A stretch of 54,811 bases of DNA from a virus: the IMG/VR virus record IMGVR_UViG_3300036806_000054, positions 1 through 54,811 of that record; one strand, given 5' to 3'. The notes below the pieces were generated by a model. The model was not told where the DNA came from. It made no database searches and worked only from the letters and a program-made list of their open reading frames with translations. Positions 27,114 through 34,276 of this stretch are shown here, one piece after another (position 1 is the stretch's first letter; each line of letters starts with the position of its first letter). The position numbers were made by a program, and so were the translations under genes.

Positions 27114-27346
27114 GATGATTGCCTTTCCTCTTTAGCAATCTGAAACTTCTGATTTGTCGGCGAAAACACGCGGACGCGAGCGCCTATCACGGCAACAATA
27201 ATCACCGCCTTCTTGCGTTGAAATCCAACCATCCACCAAGTATCAGTAACCTGCCAGATTTGCTTCCATCCTGCACGGACAAGCCTCTCGGCAAGCTCTT
27301 CTAATCTCTCAAACTCATCTTTTCGTTTCAGGCGGCTCACTTTCAT
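27110..27346 (-). CDS. Small protein, 78 residues
   Basis: Basic protein with an N-terminal helix (KRKDEFERLEELAERLVRAG) and a beta part containing QRKKAVIIVAVIGARVRVF. No family recognised. Its ATG overlaps the stop of a partial frame upstream. Confidence 0.55.
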   Translation of the reverse strand: MKVSRLKRKDEFERLEELAERLVRAGWKQIWQVTDTWWMVGFQRKKAVIIVAVIGARVRVFSPTNQKFQIAKEERQSS

Positions 27347-27441
27347 TTCACCTCCAAAAGTTTCTTAGCCTTCTCAGTCAACACCGCCCGCCCCGGACTC
27401 ACTTCCTCAATTAATCCTGCATCAATTGAAATCAGTAAAGA
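27343..27441 (-). pseudogene. Small frame without a normal start (possible broken gene)
   Basis: The frame ending in TGA at 27345-27343 reads SIDAGLIEEVSPGRAVLTEK, a plausible C-terminus, but a TAG at its 5' end leaves no ATG; only CTG, ATT, GTG and TTG remain. The frame next to it (27422-27517, start IDGEIGSLLFANP) ends just inside it. One frameshift would join the two into a gene of about 60 codons. It may be a decayed or recoded small gene. Confidence 0.35.
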
Positions 27442-27535
27442 CTATTACTCTTGAGGTAGTAGGTGGCGCGGAGTGGGGGTTTGCAAACAACAGAGAGCCG
27501 ATCTCGCCGTCGATCATCAAGTCATTTCGATCACC

Positions 27536-27739
27536 TTACCTCTTCTTGCTGCCTTTGCCGTTCAACTTTGGCCGATTCCGCGTACTGTCAATAAACGCTT
27601 GGAGCTTGTCGTCCTGCTTCACCGCGCGGCGTCCAATCACCTCGGTTTCGGTTAGGCGTTTATCGGTTAAAGCAATAGATACGGCCTGAGATGTTACGCC
27701 CGCCAACTTCGCCGCTTCTGTTACTGACAAGGGTTTCAT
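27536..27739 (-). CDS. HTH regulator (Cox/Xis/Cro size), 67 residues
   Basis: N-terminal helix-turn-helix: VTEAAKLAGVTSQAVSIALTDKRL, then a basic tail (NGKGSKKR). The size and the site next to a divergent promoter region suggest a Cro/Cox-type switch regulator. It starts with ATG 8 nt after a TACAAT -10 box, so the message may be leaderless. It heads the long leftward operon and could repress both promoters through the dyads at 27751-27869. Confidence 0.75.
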   Translation of the reverse strand: MKPLSVTEAAKLAGVTSQAVSIALTDKRLTETEVIGRRAVKQDDKLQAFIDSTRNRPKLNGKGSKKR

Positions 27740-27747
27740 GATTTCGG

Positions 27748-27777
27748 ATTGTAAGCGCGCTGCTTACCTAAAGTCAA
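27748..27777 (-). promoter_or_regulatory. Leftward promoter PL-like (leaderless)
   Basis: On the minus strand TTGACT (27777-27772), 18 bp, TACAAT (27753-27748), followed after 8 nt by ATG at 27739. The expected transcript start is at or within 2 nt of the ATG, and no Shine-Dalgarno lies upstream. The dyad at 27751-27767 falls in the spacer and -10. Confidence 0.65.
27751..27767. promoter_or_regulatory. Operator-like dyad O1
   Basis: Perfect inverted repeat GTAAGC-N5-GCTTAC within the leftward promoter, between the -35 and -10. A protein bound there would block that promoter. Confidence 0.55.
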
Positions 27778-27796
27778 GAACATTCTCAGCTACGCT

Positions 27797-27813
27797 GTTT
27801 TACCTGCGTAAAC
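27797..27813. promoter_or_regulatory. Operator-like dyad O2
   Basis: GTTTTA-CCTGC-GTAAAC, a 6-5-6 inverted repeat with one mismatch between the two divergent promoters, at spacing like the other two dyads. Confidence 0.4.
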
Positions 27814-27843
27814 GCCAAAGGGTCGCTCCTCTAACATTTTTGC

Positions 27844-27872
27844 TTGACTTCCGTAAGCGATAGGTTTACAGT
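27844..27872 (+). promoter_or_regulatory. Rightward promoter PR-like (leaderless) with dyad O3
   Basis: TTGACT (27844-27849), 17 bp, TACAGT (27867-27872), then a GTG start at 27879, only 6 nt on, with no Shine-Dalgarno. The dyad GTAAGC-N5-GTTTAC (27853-27869, one mismatch from the O1 consensus) overlaps it. Confidence 0.65.
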
Positions 27873-27878
27873 TACATC

Positions 27879-28118
27879 GTGTTTGAGATCGATAAAGACA
27901 TTCCGTGTATCCCGCGCAATACTCGAACCTCGTCGTTTACTATCGAGGTACGCGAGACGCTAATGAAGATGGAGATAGGTGATAGCTTTGCTTACCAAGA
28001 TGCGACACCAAGCATGGCGCTTAATAGAACCATCCGTTCCGTTGCGCGATCCATGAATATCGGTATTACGGTGCGCTCAATAAGTGAAAAGAGATTCAGA
28101 GTATGGAAACTCAGTTAA
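27879..28118 (+). CDS. Small conserved phage protein, 79 residues (start of rightward operon)
   Basis: Begins GTG 6 nt after the -10 box. Sequence [10 protein letters not shown], then [12 protein letters not shown] and [14 protein letters not shown], ending RFRVWKL, is the pattern of a common small phage protein of unknown function with the IDKxxP...GDSF...RVW core. It overlaps the next gene by 16 nt. Confidence 0.7.
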   Translation: MFEIDKDIPCIPRNTRTSSFTIEVRETLMKMEIGDSFAYQDATPSMALNRTIRSVARSMNIGITVRSISEKRFRVWKLS

Positions 28119-29197
28119 TCACATTAGAGCGCGGGATTCCGATTCCGCCACGCTACCCGAAGCGCAAAGCTGCGGGACCGTGTCCTTCCTGTGCTCGAAT
28201 GCCGCGCTCCGGTCTGACATATTGCGATCACCATCTTGCGAAGCAGCGAGAATGGGCACGAGCGCGAATACTCAAAGGGCTGTGCGTCGCTGGTAGTTGT
28301 AAGAATAGTCCGGCTAAGGGGCGCACTCAATGCCGAGAGCATCTGCGCTCAATGGTGATATACAGCCAATCTTTACGTCATCGCAGAACATCAAGACGAC
28401 TTTGCATTCAGTGTGGTAAACGTCCAGCATGGTGGACACTCTTTTGTGTTATCTGTCGAACCGGCAATGACCATCATTACAAGTTCATCCTTCCTTCTGG
28501 TGCGCGCAAAGCGCTCCAAAAGCACCGTCACCATGAAAGAATAGATGCCCGTCGCCAACAAGCGGAAATCGCGGTTGAATGGACGGATAATCCTCGCATA
28601 GCCAAGATTTTCTCAATGCGACACGGACTAGAAGACGGCTCGGATCGCACACTTGAGGAAATCGGTGCGGTATTTTCCGTCACTCGCGAACGAATCCGAC
28701 AGATTGAGGATAAGCATTTAACATGGCTCGCTAGCGAGGGGTTCGACCTTCCGCTATTGCGCCCACCTTTTGAAGCCGCCGAACGCCAACCATTAAAGAC
28801 CAGGACATATCTGGTAAGCGACGGGCAGCGAAAGAAGGCTCATTGCCACGTTCTCGTTAAAGAAGCATTAGAGCAAGGGACTCTCATAAAAGGTTTATGC
28901 GGGACTTGTCAGGCTGTGGACGTAGTTGGTCATCATAACGACTACGACAAGCCTTTAGAGGTAGAGTGGCTATGTCGCAAACACCATATGGATGCCCATC
29001 GAGGGTTCTGGCTAGACAAGTTTGACTCGTCATCACTTTTAGTAAGCGCGTTACGGCGTTTGAAGCCGCGCCAAGAGGACGTATTAGCCGCGACTGGCAT
29101 TAGTTCAACGACGCTTCTAAAGATATTACGTGGTGATACAAGCGTAAAACGTCAGTACGTGTTAGCTGTTGAGAGGTATGCTAACCACAAATCCTGA
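28103..29197 (+). CDS. Mosaic zinc-finger / sigma-70 region 4 / HNH-type / HTH protein
   Basis: 364 residues in five parts. Three short zinc modules: C27, C30, C41, H44; C61, C66, C77, H80; C101, C104, C115, C118. Then residues about 166-206 match sigma-70 region 4.2 ([27 protein letters not shown]). Next a metal site: C266, C269, H277/H278, C291, H294/H295 and H299 ([20 protein letters not shown]). At the C-terminus an XRE-like helix-turn-helix ([18 protein letters not shown]). It is the first regulatory gene after the divergent switch. It may be a transcription factor, repressor or phage sigma-like factor; the sigma match is the most reliable part. Confidence 0.8.
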   Translation: METQLITLERGIPIPPRYPKRKAAGPCPSCARMPRSGLTYCDHHLAKQREWARARILKGLCVAGSCKNSPAKGRTQCREHLRSMVIYSQSLRHRRTSRRLCIQCGKRPAWWTLFCVICRTGNDHHYKFILPSGARKALQKHRHHERIDARRQQAEIAVEWTDNPRIAKIFSMRHGLEDGSDRTLEEIGAVFSVTRERIRQIEDKHLTWLASEGFDLPLLRPPFEAAERQPLKTRTYLVSDGQRKKAHCHVLVKEALEQGTLIKGLCGTCQAVDVVGHHNDYDKPLEVEWLCRKHHMDAHRGFWLDKFDSSSLLVSALRRLKPRQEDVLAATGISSTTLLKILRGDTSVKRQYVLAVERYANHKS

Positions 29198-29267
29198 TCT
29201 ATTCAGAGTAGGCCACAGACGGAGCGAAACAAAATCTTGTAAGTTTTGAATCGCAGAAGGAGAGAAG

Positions 29268-29600
29268 ATGAACCAAAGAATCAAGAAATTGTGGGTCAAG
29301 GCGTTGCGAAGCGGAAAGTTCAGCCAAGTCACGGGGAAGTTGCGCAAAAGGGACGGGCACGAGGTTGGTTATTGCTGTCTCGGCGTTTTGGAATCGCTTT
29401 GCATTCAGGAAATAGGCGGTAAATTCAAGGGCGGCTTGCATCCCAATCAAAACCTGCTTTCAGCAAAGACAATGGAGTGGGCTGGGCTAAACACGAACGA
29501 TCCCGTGTTAATGCCCAGAAAGCACCTAACAGCGTCCGAATTAAACGATGACGGTAATTCATTCGCCTCCATCGCAGATCGAATCGAGAAATATCTATGA
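29268..29600 (+). CDS. Small conserved phage protein, 110 residues
   Basis: Good Shine-Dalgarno (GAAGGAGAGAAG). The motif RSGKFSQVTGKLRKRDGHEVGYCCLGVL is the pattern of a common phage protein that starts with a basic helix and CCLGVL. Function unknown; a related family is seen near replication genes. Confidence 0.65.
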   Translation: MNQRIKKLWVKALRSGKFSQVTGKLRKRDGHEVGYCCLGVLESLCIQEIGGKFKGGLHPNQNLLSAKTMEWAGLNTNDPVLMPRKHLTASELNDDGNSFASIADRIEKYL

Positions 29601-29695
29601 AGCCTGAATCAATCTCAAGCACTATCAAGGCTGGCATCGCGCTAGTCTGCGTCATCTTGGCTTACATTTTAGCTGTGGCGTTGGCTCAGCAGTAG
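29597..29695 (+). CDS. Tiny membrane peptide, 32 residues
   Basis: Start overlaps the preceding stop (ATGA). It reads MKPESISSTIKAG, then a hydrophobic run IALVCVILAYILAVALA, ending AQQ: one membrane segment. Function unknown. Confidence 0.55.
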   Translation: MKPESISSTIKAGIALVCVILAYILAVALAQQ

Positions 29696-29707
29696 GAGGG
29701 GTGAATT

Positions 29708-29941
29708 ATGGGTGAGCGCACATCGAAAGAGAATGAATTGATTGGAACCATCGCGCAATGTCTTTTGAACGATATGGCGGACGCTTCGAATTTACGTGTT
29801 CAAATTGCCGAGTCTGTCGGATTTAACAAGGGCTATGAGCGCGGCTTTGATGAGGGATACGCATCCGCGCAGCGTGACATGCGGAAGGCAATGGGCGGGG
29901 TGCATGTTGCGGCTGGTTATCAATTCAGGGAATGCCAATAG
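29708..29941 (+). CDS. Small protein, 77 residues
   Basis: Shine-Dalgarno TAGGAGGGG precedes the ATG. Sequence is a helical start, then a Gly/Tyr-rich part (FNKGYERGFDEGYASAQRD). No family recognised. Confidence 0.6.
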   Translation: MGERTSKENELIGTIAQCLLNDMADASNLRVQIAESVGFNKGYERGFDEGYASAQRDMRKAMGGVHVAAGYQFRECQ

Positions 29942-29956
29942 AGAGGATACCTAGTC

Positions 29957-30304
29957 ATGGGTGAACAAGTAGACAAAATCTCCGCGCTGATTGACGAATT
30001 TATGGAGACACAGGAAAAGACAAATCCCGGTTATTACATTCAGATGCGCCGATCACTTTCTCGACACATCGCCAATGGATTGTCCGCCGCCGAATCTGAG
30101 ACTATTGCAGCACAACGTGAAGTGATCGTTGCGCAGACCACTACCCTTGCGGGGATATGTTCCCACTACGCCACGGCACTTAGAATGCTCCACAAGACCC
30201 ACGTTCCCTATGAGGCTGAGCATTGCCCCATAGTCGTCTGCGTAGAAGGCAGAAATAACTTGTCGCTCGTCCTTGAACTCGCTAGAAAGGCTCAAACCAA
30301 ATGA
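29957..30304 (+). CDS. Helical protein, 115 residues
   Basis: Shine-Dalgarno-like GAGAGGA upstream. Acidic helical protein with ETIAAQREVIVAQTTTLAG; no recognised domain. Overlaps the next gene (30301). Confidence 0.55.
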   Translation: MGEQVDKISALIDEFMETQEKTNPGYYIQMRRSLSRHIANGLSAAESETIAAQREVIVAQTTTLAGICSHYATALRMLHKTHVPYEAEHCPIVVCVEGRNNLSLVLELARKAQTK

Positions 30305-30615
30305 CCAAATCAGAACTAGCCAAGCTACGGAGAATCATCTTACGAGTTATTGATGATGGCTGCACTTGTGAAAGCGGCGAAAAGCATCCGTGGGAATTCT
30401 ATGAGGATGGAACTGAGGGCGGTAATGTTGATGCCTACACAGAAGATATGGCAAATGCTAATCGACTACGCTTTTGTGATCGCATTCAAGAGCTACTCAC
30501 CGAAGAATCCCCGGTCGATTACAGCCAGCCGCATAAGTTTCAACTTGAAACACAGCGAACGAACTATCAAGTCTGTAAGTGTGGTCTATCTGATTCTAAT
30601 GCAGTACATGTTTAG
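30301..30615 (+). CDS. Small metal-site protein, 104 residues
   Basis: Cysteines near CTCESGE and CKCGLSD could bind metal; a helical middle (TEDMANANRLRFCDRIQELL). Starts in the ATGA overlap. No family recognised. Confidence 0.55.
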   Translation: MTKSELAKLRRIILRVIDDGCTCESGEKHPWEFYEDGTEGGNVDAYTEDMANANRLRFCDRIQELLTEESPVDYSQPHKFQLETQRTNYQVCKCGLSDSNAVHV

Positions 30616-30631
30616 CCCTAGAAACACTTCG

Positions 30632-30653
30632 GGCCAGCTTTTGACGGCTGGCC
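30632..30653 (+). terminator. Rho-independent terminator-like hairpin
   Basis: GGCCAGC (30632-30638), 8-nt loop, GCTGGCC (30647-30653), followed by TTCTGTGTG. A 7-bp GC-rich stem ends the early operon, but the U-tract is poor. Moderate support. Confidence 0.55.
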
Positions 30654-30721
30654 TTCTGTGTGTTCGATATTGCAGGTTTGCGCTTCCCTACTGAGGCCCA
30701 CAGCATACCACAAAAAAGCTA

Positions 30722-30750
30722 TTGACGCGCAACTCGTTTCGGCGTAGTCT
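30722..30750 (+). promoter_or_regulatory. Promoter with TTGACG-17-TAGTCT
   Basis: TTGACG (30722-30727), 17 bp, TAGTCT (30745-30750). It would start the 390-nt leader before the 31146 gene. The 12-bp sequence TGTTCGATATTG occurs before it (30661-30672) and at its transcript start (30756-30767). Confidence 0.5.
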
Positions 30751-30756
30751 GAAAAT

Positions 30757-31145
30757 GTTCGATATTGACCTGAGATTCCTTCCAAAGAATCCCTTCTCAA
30801 TATCATGACCGCGCCGCAAGAGAAGCACTGGCGGAACATGAAGCTACAAGAGAACAATCGAGACTCGCATACGCCTGACGGCCATCTCAGGGATATTCCC
30901 CTCAGACTGCCTCAATCAGACGACTGATAGAACGAGCGTTTACGGACAAGGGAGAGTAAACCCATTGCCCTCTGTAGCCCTGTGAGAGGTCGGCGCGTTA
31001 GAAAAGCTAAACCAAAGTACCCGCTGCAAAGAAACCTATACGCTGGCTCCATACGAATAGGCAACTATTGCATGACCTTCCAATAAGAGAAGGCCGTGCT
31101 GCGTCCTTCCGCTTCTCCACCGAATAGGTTTTAAGAGGTTCGCTT
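30757..31145 (+). other. Long structured leader upstream of the 31146 gene
   Basis: About 390 nt with no acceptable frame. Opens with a strong double hairpin: GATATTGA (30761-30768) pairs exactly with TCAATATC (30797-30804), enclosing GATTC (30774-30778) and GAATC (30787-30791). Further stems occur (ATCAG-ACGA-CTGAT; CCTAT...ATAGG near 31050). It may be a regulatory RNA leader. A similar leader is at 50936-51316 before a paralogous gene. Confidence 0.5.
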
Positions 31146-31454
31146 ATGACACGTTGTTCAATTTGTCCGAAAGACGCTGATTACTTAGAAAAGAAAGAAG
31201 GGCCGCTTTGCAAAGGTTGTTGGTTAGGCTTAAAGATGTTCAATTTCAGTCCCGAACGTCTCAGCCGAGCTAAAAAGTACATGCTTTGTGGTTTGAATCA
31301 TCGGAAACAAAAGAAACGAAAACATAAGCACGTTTCTTACCTACCAGAGGACGTGAAATTTAACCGAATGGTTAGAGAGGAAATTCAGGCCGCGCCATTA
31401 AAGATTCCTGAAGTGGTCGCTTCTAAGCCGCGCAAGGTTAGGATCGTGAAATGA
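31146..31454 (+). CDS. Endonuclease VII-like zinc protein, 102 residues (lacks DH motif)
   Basis: The start reads CSICPKDADY, then GPLCKGCWLGLKMFNF and ERLSRAKKYM: the last half of the phage recombination endonuclease VII module (CxxC...LCxxC..GL..F...L..A..YL), but the DH.H catalytic part before it is absent. The C-terminus is basic (KQKKRKHKH). It may be a DNA-structure-binding remnant or a regulator. A paralogue lies at 51317. Confidence 0.6.
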   Translation: MTRCSICPKDADYLEKKEGPLCKGCWLGLKMFNFSPERLSRAKKYMLCGLNHRKQKKRKHKHVSYLPEDVKFNRMVREEIQAAPLKIPEVVASKPRKVRIVK

Positions 31455-31475
31455 TATAATCGCTGAATTATTATA

Positions 31476-31504
31476 TTGACTTTCGCCTACAAAAGTTGTA
31501 CAAA
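31476..31504 (+). promoter_or_regulatory. Leaderless-type promoter TTGACT-17-TACAAA
   Basis: TTGACT (31476-31481), 17 bp, TACAAA (31499-31504), then 8 nt to the ATG at 31513. Here an AAAGGA Shine-Dalgarno-like run lies in the -10/start gap, so translation could also use it from a longer message. Confidence 0.55.
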
Positions 31505-31512
31505 AGGATTCC

Positions 31513-31758
31513 ATGAGCGAACACGTAACTATCAAGATTACCAAAGCCGCAAGGGTCGGCCTTAAGCATATCGCCGTCCAGACGGGTGAAAAACAATACG
31601 CATTGGTAGGCCGTCTTGTTATGCAGGAAAAAGATAGGCTTGCCGACTTGGAGCGAGCATCACGTTTACCTCGTGACTTGAACCCGTCAAAGGGCGGTAA
31701 GTGGGTAATGAAATTCAACCGCAAGCCGGGGCCGCGTAAGAATGGGAGCAAGAAATGA
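31513..31758 (+). CDS. Small basic protein, 81 residues
   Basis: Short N-terminal strand-helix (EHVTIKITKAARVGLKHIAVQ) resembling ribbon-helix-helix, then a lysine-rich tail. It overlaps the next gene by 4 nt. Possible DNA-binding protein. Confidence 0.55.
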   Translation: MSEHVTIKITKAARVGLKHIAVQTGEKQYALVGRLVMQEKDRLADLERASRLPRDLNPSKGGKWVMKFNRKPGPRKNGSKK

Positions 31759-31955
31759 GTGCACCAACAAAACGTGAAGCACTAGAATCTGCTTTGTCCG
31801 GCATCAAGGAACGTCTGCGAGTGGTCAACCAAGAAATTAATGAGCGAATCATCCTGCGCGAACAGCTTTACGATTCGCAAGCAACCACAGAAGAAATGAT
31901 TATCGAGGCAATGCGAGAAGAACTAAGGAGAAACTATGAGCAACGAAGAACTTGA
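31755..31955 (+). CDS. Small coiled-coil protein, 66 residues
   Basis: Helical protein throughout (ALSGIKERLRVVNQEINERI). Starts in overlap with the previous gene and overlaps the next by 20 nt. No family recognised. Confidence 0.5.
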   Translation: MSAPTKREALESALSGIKERLRVVNQEINERIILREQLYDSQATTEEMIIEAMREELRRNYEQRRT

Positions 31956-32121
31956 AACCGCTTTTGATGACGCCGCAGAGCGATGGAGCAACGAAAACCC
32001 GATGATTGATCGGCGAATGGCTCGATACTTCTTTTTTGCAGGCTCGACATTCGGAACGCAGGCCGTGGGCAAGCTCTATGGAGAATTCGTAAAAGCCATC
32101 GAGCCAAAAGAGGCGAAATGA
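31936..32121 (+). CDS. Small protein, 61 residues
   Basis: Helical, with aromatic-rich middle ARYFFFAGSTFGTQAVGK. Coupled start and stop. Function unknown. Confidence 0.5.
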   Translation: MSNEELETAFDDAAERWSNENPMIDRRMARYFFFAGSTFGTQAVGKLYGEFVKAIEPKEAK

Positions 32122-32270
32122 TCGACTTTAATAGTAGTGACTACGACGAAGGATACGAAGAATCCTTTAACCATGAATGGCCTCCATCTGACGAAGATAT
32201 TAATCGTTGGACGGATGAGAATGAGAAGTTTCTCGCCCTTAATGAGAATGATGGGAGCATTCGAGCGTGA
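32118..32270 (+). CDS. Small acidic protein, 50 residues
   Basis: Short frame with DYDEGYEESFNHEW; its ATG overlaps the previous stop and its TGA overlaps the GTG of the next gene. Very acidic. Possibly a DNA-mimic or a modulator; no evidence for function. Confidence 0.5.
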   Translation: MIDFNSSDYDEGYEESFNHEWPPSDEDINRWTDENEKFLALNENDGSIRA

Positions 32271-32956
32271 GTAGACCAAAAGGCGGATACAAACTTGCTG
32301 ACGGCACAAAGGTTCCGGGCGTCACAACTATCATCGGGCGATTCAAGGATTCTGGCGGTCTAATTCATTGGGCATGGCAACAAGGCTCTGAGGGGTTGGA
32401 TTTCCGAGAGACGCGCGATGACGCTGCTAATGCCGGACTTCTCGCTCACGATCTCGTGGACTGGCATTTAACCGGGAATGATGACGCTAAAATTCAGGCT
32501 AGTTTCGCCTTCAAAGTTGCTTCTGATATGGTCACGCAAGACGCCGCAGATAAAGCCATGAAAGCCTATGAAAACTTTGGTGCGTGGCAAATTCTGGCAA
32601 ACCTGAAGATTATTTCAACAGAAGAGAGTCTTGTATCAGAAAAGCATCGATTTGGCGGCACTTACGACGGGATTGCGATTGCGGAAATTGACGGCAAGCG
32701 AAGTCTTTGTGATTGGAAAACCAGTAACGCGGTCTATCGAGATTATGCAATTCAACTAGCCGCCTATAAAGGGCTATGGGACGAGAACCATCCGGATGAG
32801 CCGATTACCGGAGGATTTCATTTAGTTAGATTTAGCAAAACGGATGCGGACTTTGAACACCGATATTTTGGGGAACTCGAATTGGCATGGCAACAGTTTC
32901 TTTTACTGCGCCAAGCTTACGAGAACGATAAGCTGTTAAAGGCGCGAATTCGATGA
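32267..32956 (+). CDS. PD-(D/E)XK nuclease (Cas4/RecB-like)
   Basis: 229 residues, GTG start overlapping the prior stop. Motif GGTYDGIAIAEIDGKRSLCDWKTS has the Asp, then Asp-Trp-Lys (DWKTS) of the nuclease core, and QLAAYKGLW matches the QxxxY helix of RecB-type nucleases. N-terminal GVTTIIGRFKDSGGLIHWAW fits a family found beside SSB-like proteins in phages. Probably an exonuclease for recombination. Confidence 0.75.
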   Translation: MSRPKGGYKLADGTKVPGVTTIIGRFKDSGGLIHWAWQQGSEGLDFRETRDDAANAGLLAHDLVDWHLTGNDDAKIQASFAFKVASDMVTQDAADKAMKAYENFGAWQILANLKIISTEESLVSEKHRFGGTYDGIAIAEIDGKRSLCDWKTSNAVYRDYAIQLAAYKGLWDENHPDEPITGGFHLVRFSKTDADFEHRYFGELELAWQQFLLLRQAYENDKLLKARIR

Positions 32957-33294
32957 GCGATATAATCTCAATTCACAAAGAGCTAATCCGGCTCAGTAAG
33001 GCTCTGGCTGGGGCTGTAAACGAGTTTTCCGATGTCGTGGTTGATGCCGCCGAGAAACGCAGCGCCTATGACATATTATGGGCGCAGTCAATGCTCCAGA
33101 CGCCGGACGAGAAAACGCAAAAGATTAAGGAGGCTTTAGCGACCGAAGCATGTGCGGTTCAGATGCTTCAAGCGCGGGTTGCTGAGGCTACGCGAGACGC
33201 GCTCAAAGAAAGAATTCGAGCACTTGAGACGGTACTATCAGTTCAACAGTCACGTCTTCGCTACCTCGAATCAACTGAAAAAGACTTCAACTGA
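32953..33294 (+). CDS. Coiled-coil protein, 113 residues
   Basis: Helical throughout (ALAGAVNEFSDVVVDAAEKR, RVAEATRDALKERIRALETV). It lies between the nuclease and the SSB-like gene and overlaps the first by 4 nt. Likely part of the same recombination operon. Confidence 0.6.
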   Translation: MSDIISIHKELIRLSKALAGAVNEFSDVVVDAAEKRSAYDILWAQSMLQTPDEKTQKIKEALATEACAVQMLQARVAEATRDALKERIRALETVLSVQQSRLRYLESTEKDFN

Positions 33295-33310
33295 AAAGGA
33301 CAACACAACC

Positions 33311-33703
33311 ATGAAATCAACCGATGTTTTTAGCTCAAGATACATCAGCGCTGCCGATTTGAAAGATCGCGACGTAGCCGTAACTATCGAGCGTGTCGAG
33401 ATCGAAAAGATGCCGAGCGGCGAGAAAAAACCAGCCTTGTTTTTTAGAGGCAAAGAGAAAGCCTTTCTGCTCAATAAAACCAATTTCAATACCATCGCTG
33501 ACGTGTTAGGCGCAGACGACACCGACGATTGGGAGGGCAAGCAAATCACCATCTACCCAACTGAAACGGATTATCAAGGGAAGATGGTTGACTGTATCCG
33601 CGTCCGGCGCAACAAAAAGACCGCAAGCGCGTGGCAAGCACCGCCGCCACAAGACGCACCAGCGCCCAGCGACTACGATGACTCAGAAGAAATCCCGTTC
33701 TGA
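33311..33703 (+). CDS. Protein with SSB-like acidic tail (single-strand binding candidate)
   Basis: 130 residues from the ATG at 33311 (a longer frame starts in the coiled-coil gene and is not used). OB-like pattern VAVTIERVEIEKMPSGEKKPA, KQITIYPTETDYQGKMVDCIRVRR, and the end DDSEEIPF. The acidic tip with Phe resembles bacterial SSB tails, which bind recombination partners. Next to a nuclease, it is a good single-strand-binding candidate. Confidence 0.65.
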   Translation: MKSTDVFSSRYISAADLKDRDVAVTIERVEIEKMPSGEKKPALFFRGKEKAFLLNKTNFNTIADVLGADDTDDWEGKQITIYPTETDYQGKMVDCIRVRRNKKTASAWQAPPPQDAPAPSDYDDSEEIPF

Positions 33704-33783
33704 TCCTTCTACCTGTCCGGGCTGTGTAACCTTATTTCTCCGTTGACGGGATAGACGAGGGAGCAGCCCTGGAATCTTTCTTC

Positions 33784-33812
33784 TTGACTATGCTTGCCAC
33801 TTACTATATGCT
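33784..33812 (+). promoter_or_regulatory. Leaderless-type promoter TTGACT-17-TATGCT
   Basis: TTGACT (33784-33789), 17 bp, TATGCT (33807-33812), then 7 nt to ATG at 33820. No Shine-Dalgarno is seen upstream of the ATG. Confidence 0.6.
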
Positions 33813-33819
33813 TAGAACC

Positions 33820-34029
33820 ATGAAACGTGCTGACATTAAAAAGGGGTTGGATCGGTTGCGCAGAGAGGTTGACCCTCGATTCGCTTCTGCGATACGCAAG
33901 ATCGCTGACAACTTGGAGGATATCCTTGATGGGCCTAGTAAGGGCGGCAATGCTCGCGCTAAGAATCTCTCCAAGAAACGCCGGAGTGAAATCGCTCGCA
34001 ACGCGGCAAAGATAAGGTGGAGCAAATGA
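33820..34029 (+). CDS. Basic small protein, 69 residues
   Basis: Begins KRADIKKGLDRLRREVDPR; the C-terminus has KNLSKKRRSEIARNAAK, a helix-hairpin resembling basic phage DNA-binding tails. ATG 33820 preferred because of the promoter; earlier TTG at 33784 lies in the -35. Possible DNA-binding protein. Confidence 0.6.
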   Translation: MKRADIKKGLDRLRREVDPRFASAIRKIADNLEDILDGPSKGGNARAKNLSKKRRSEIARNAAKIRWSK

Positions 34030-34220
34030 GTGAGTGGAAACCAATAGAGAACCCGCCGCGCAGTGGTCGATATATTGTCGGCAATGCCAAAGAGCAACGA
34101 GTGGGCGAGGCTCGCTATATGGCGAACAAAAAGATTTGGAAGTTTCCCAATGCGGGGATGCGATTTGAGGTAACCTACTATATGCCGCTTCCTGCTCCTC
34201 CGGCTGAAGAGAAAGGGTGA
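34026..34220 (+). CDS. DUF551-type small protein, 64 residues
   Basis: ATG at 34026 overlaps the previous stop (a GTG at 34017 is also possible). Start MSEWKPIENPPRSGRYIV fits DUF551 (W.pie.pP..g.Y.v), a common phage family of unknown function. Confidence 0.65.
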   Translation: MSEWKPIENPPRSGRYIVGNAKEQRVGEARYMANKKIWKFPNAGMRFEVTYYMPLPAPPAEEKG

Positions 34221-34240
34221 AATCAATGGGAATTATATAC

Positions 34241-34270
34241 TTGACTGCTCCGTTTAATTCGTGGTAAATT
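34241..34270 (+). promoter_or_regulatory. Leaderless-type promoter before transposase, TTGACT-18-TAAATT
   Basis: TTGACT (34241-34246), 18 bp, TAAATT (34265-34270), then 6 nt to ATG at 34277; no Shine-Dalgarno upstream. Confidence 0.6.
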
Positions 34271-34276
34271 CTCTCT

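Noticed and set aside
30618-30857. Minus frame over the early terminator and promoter
   Set aside because: Covers a hairpin and promoter and has no start signal.
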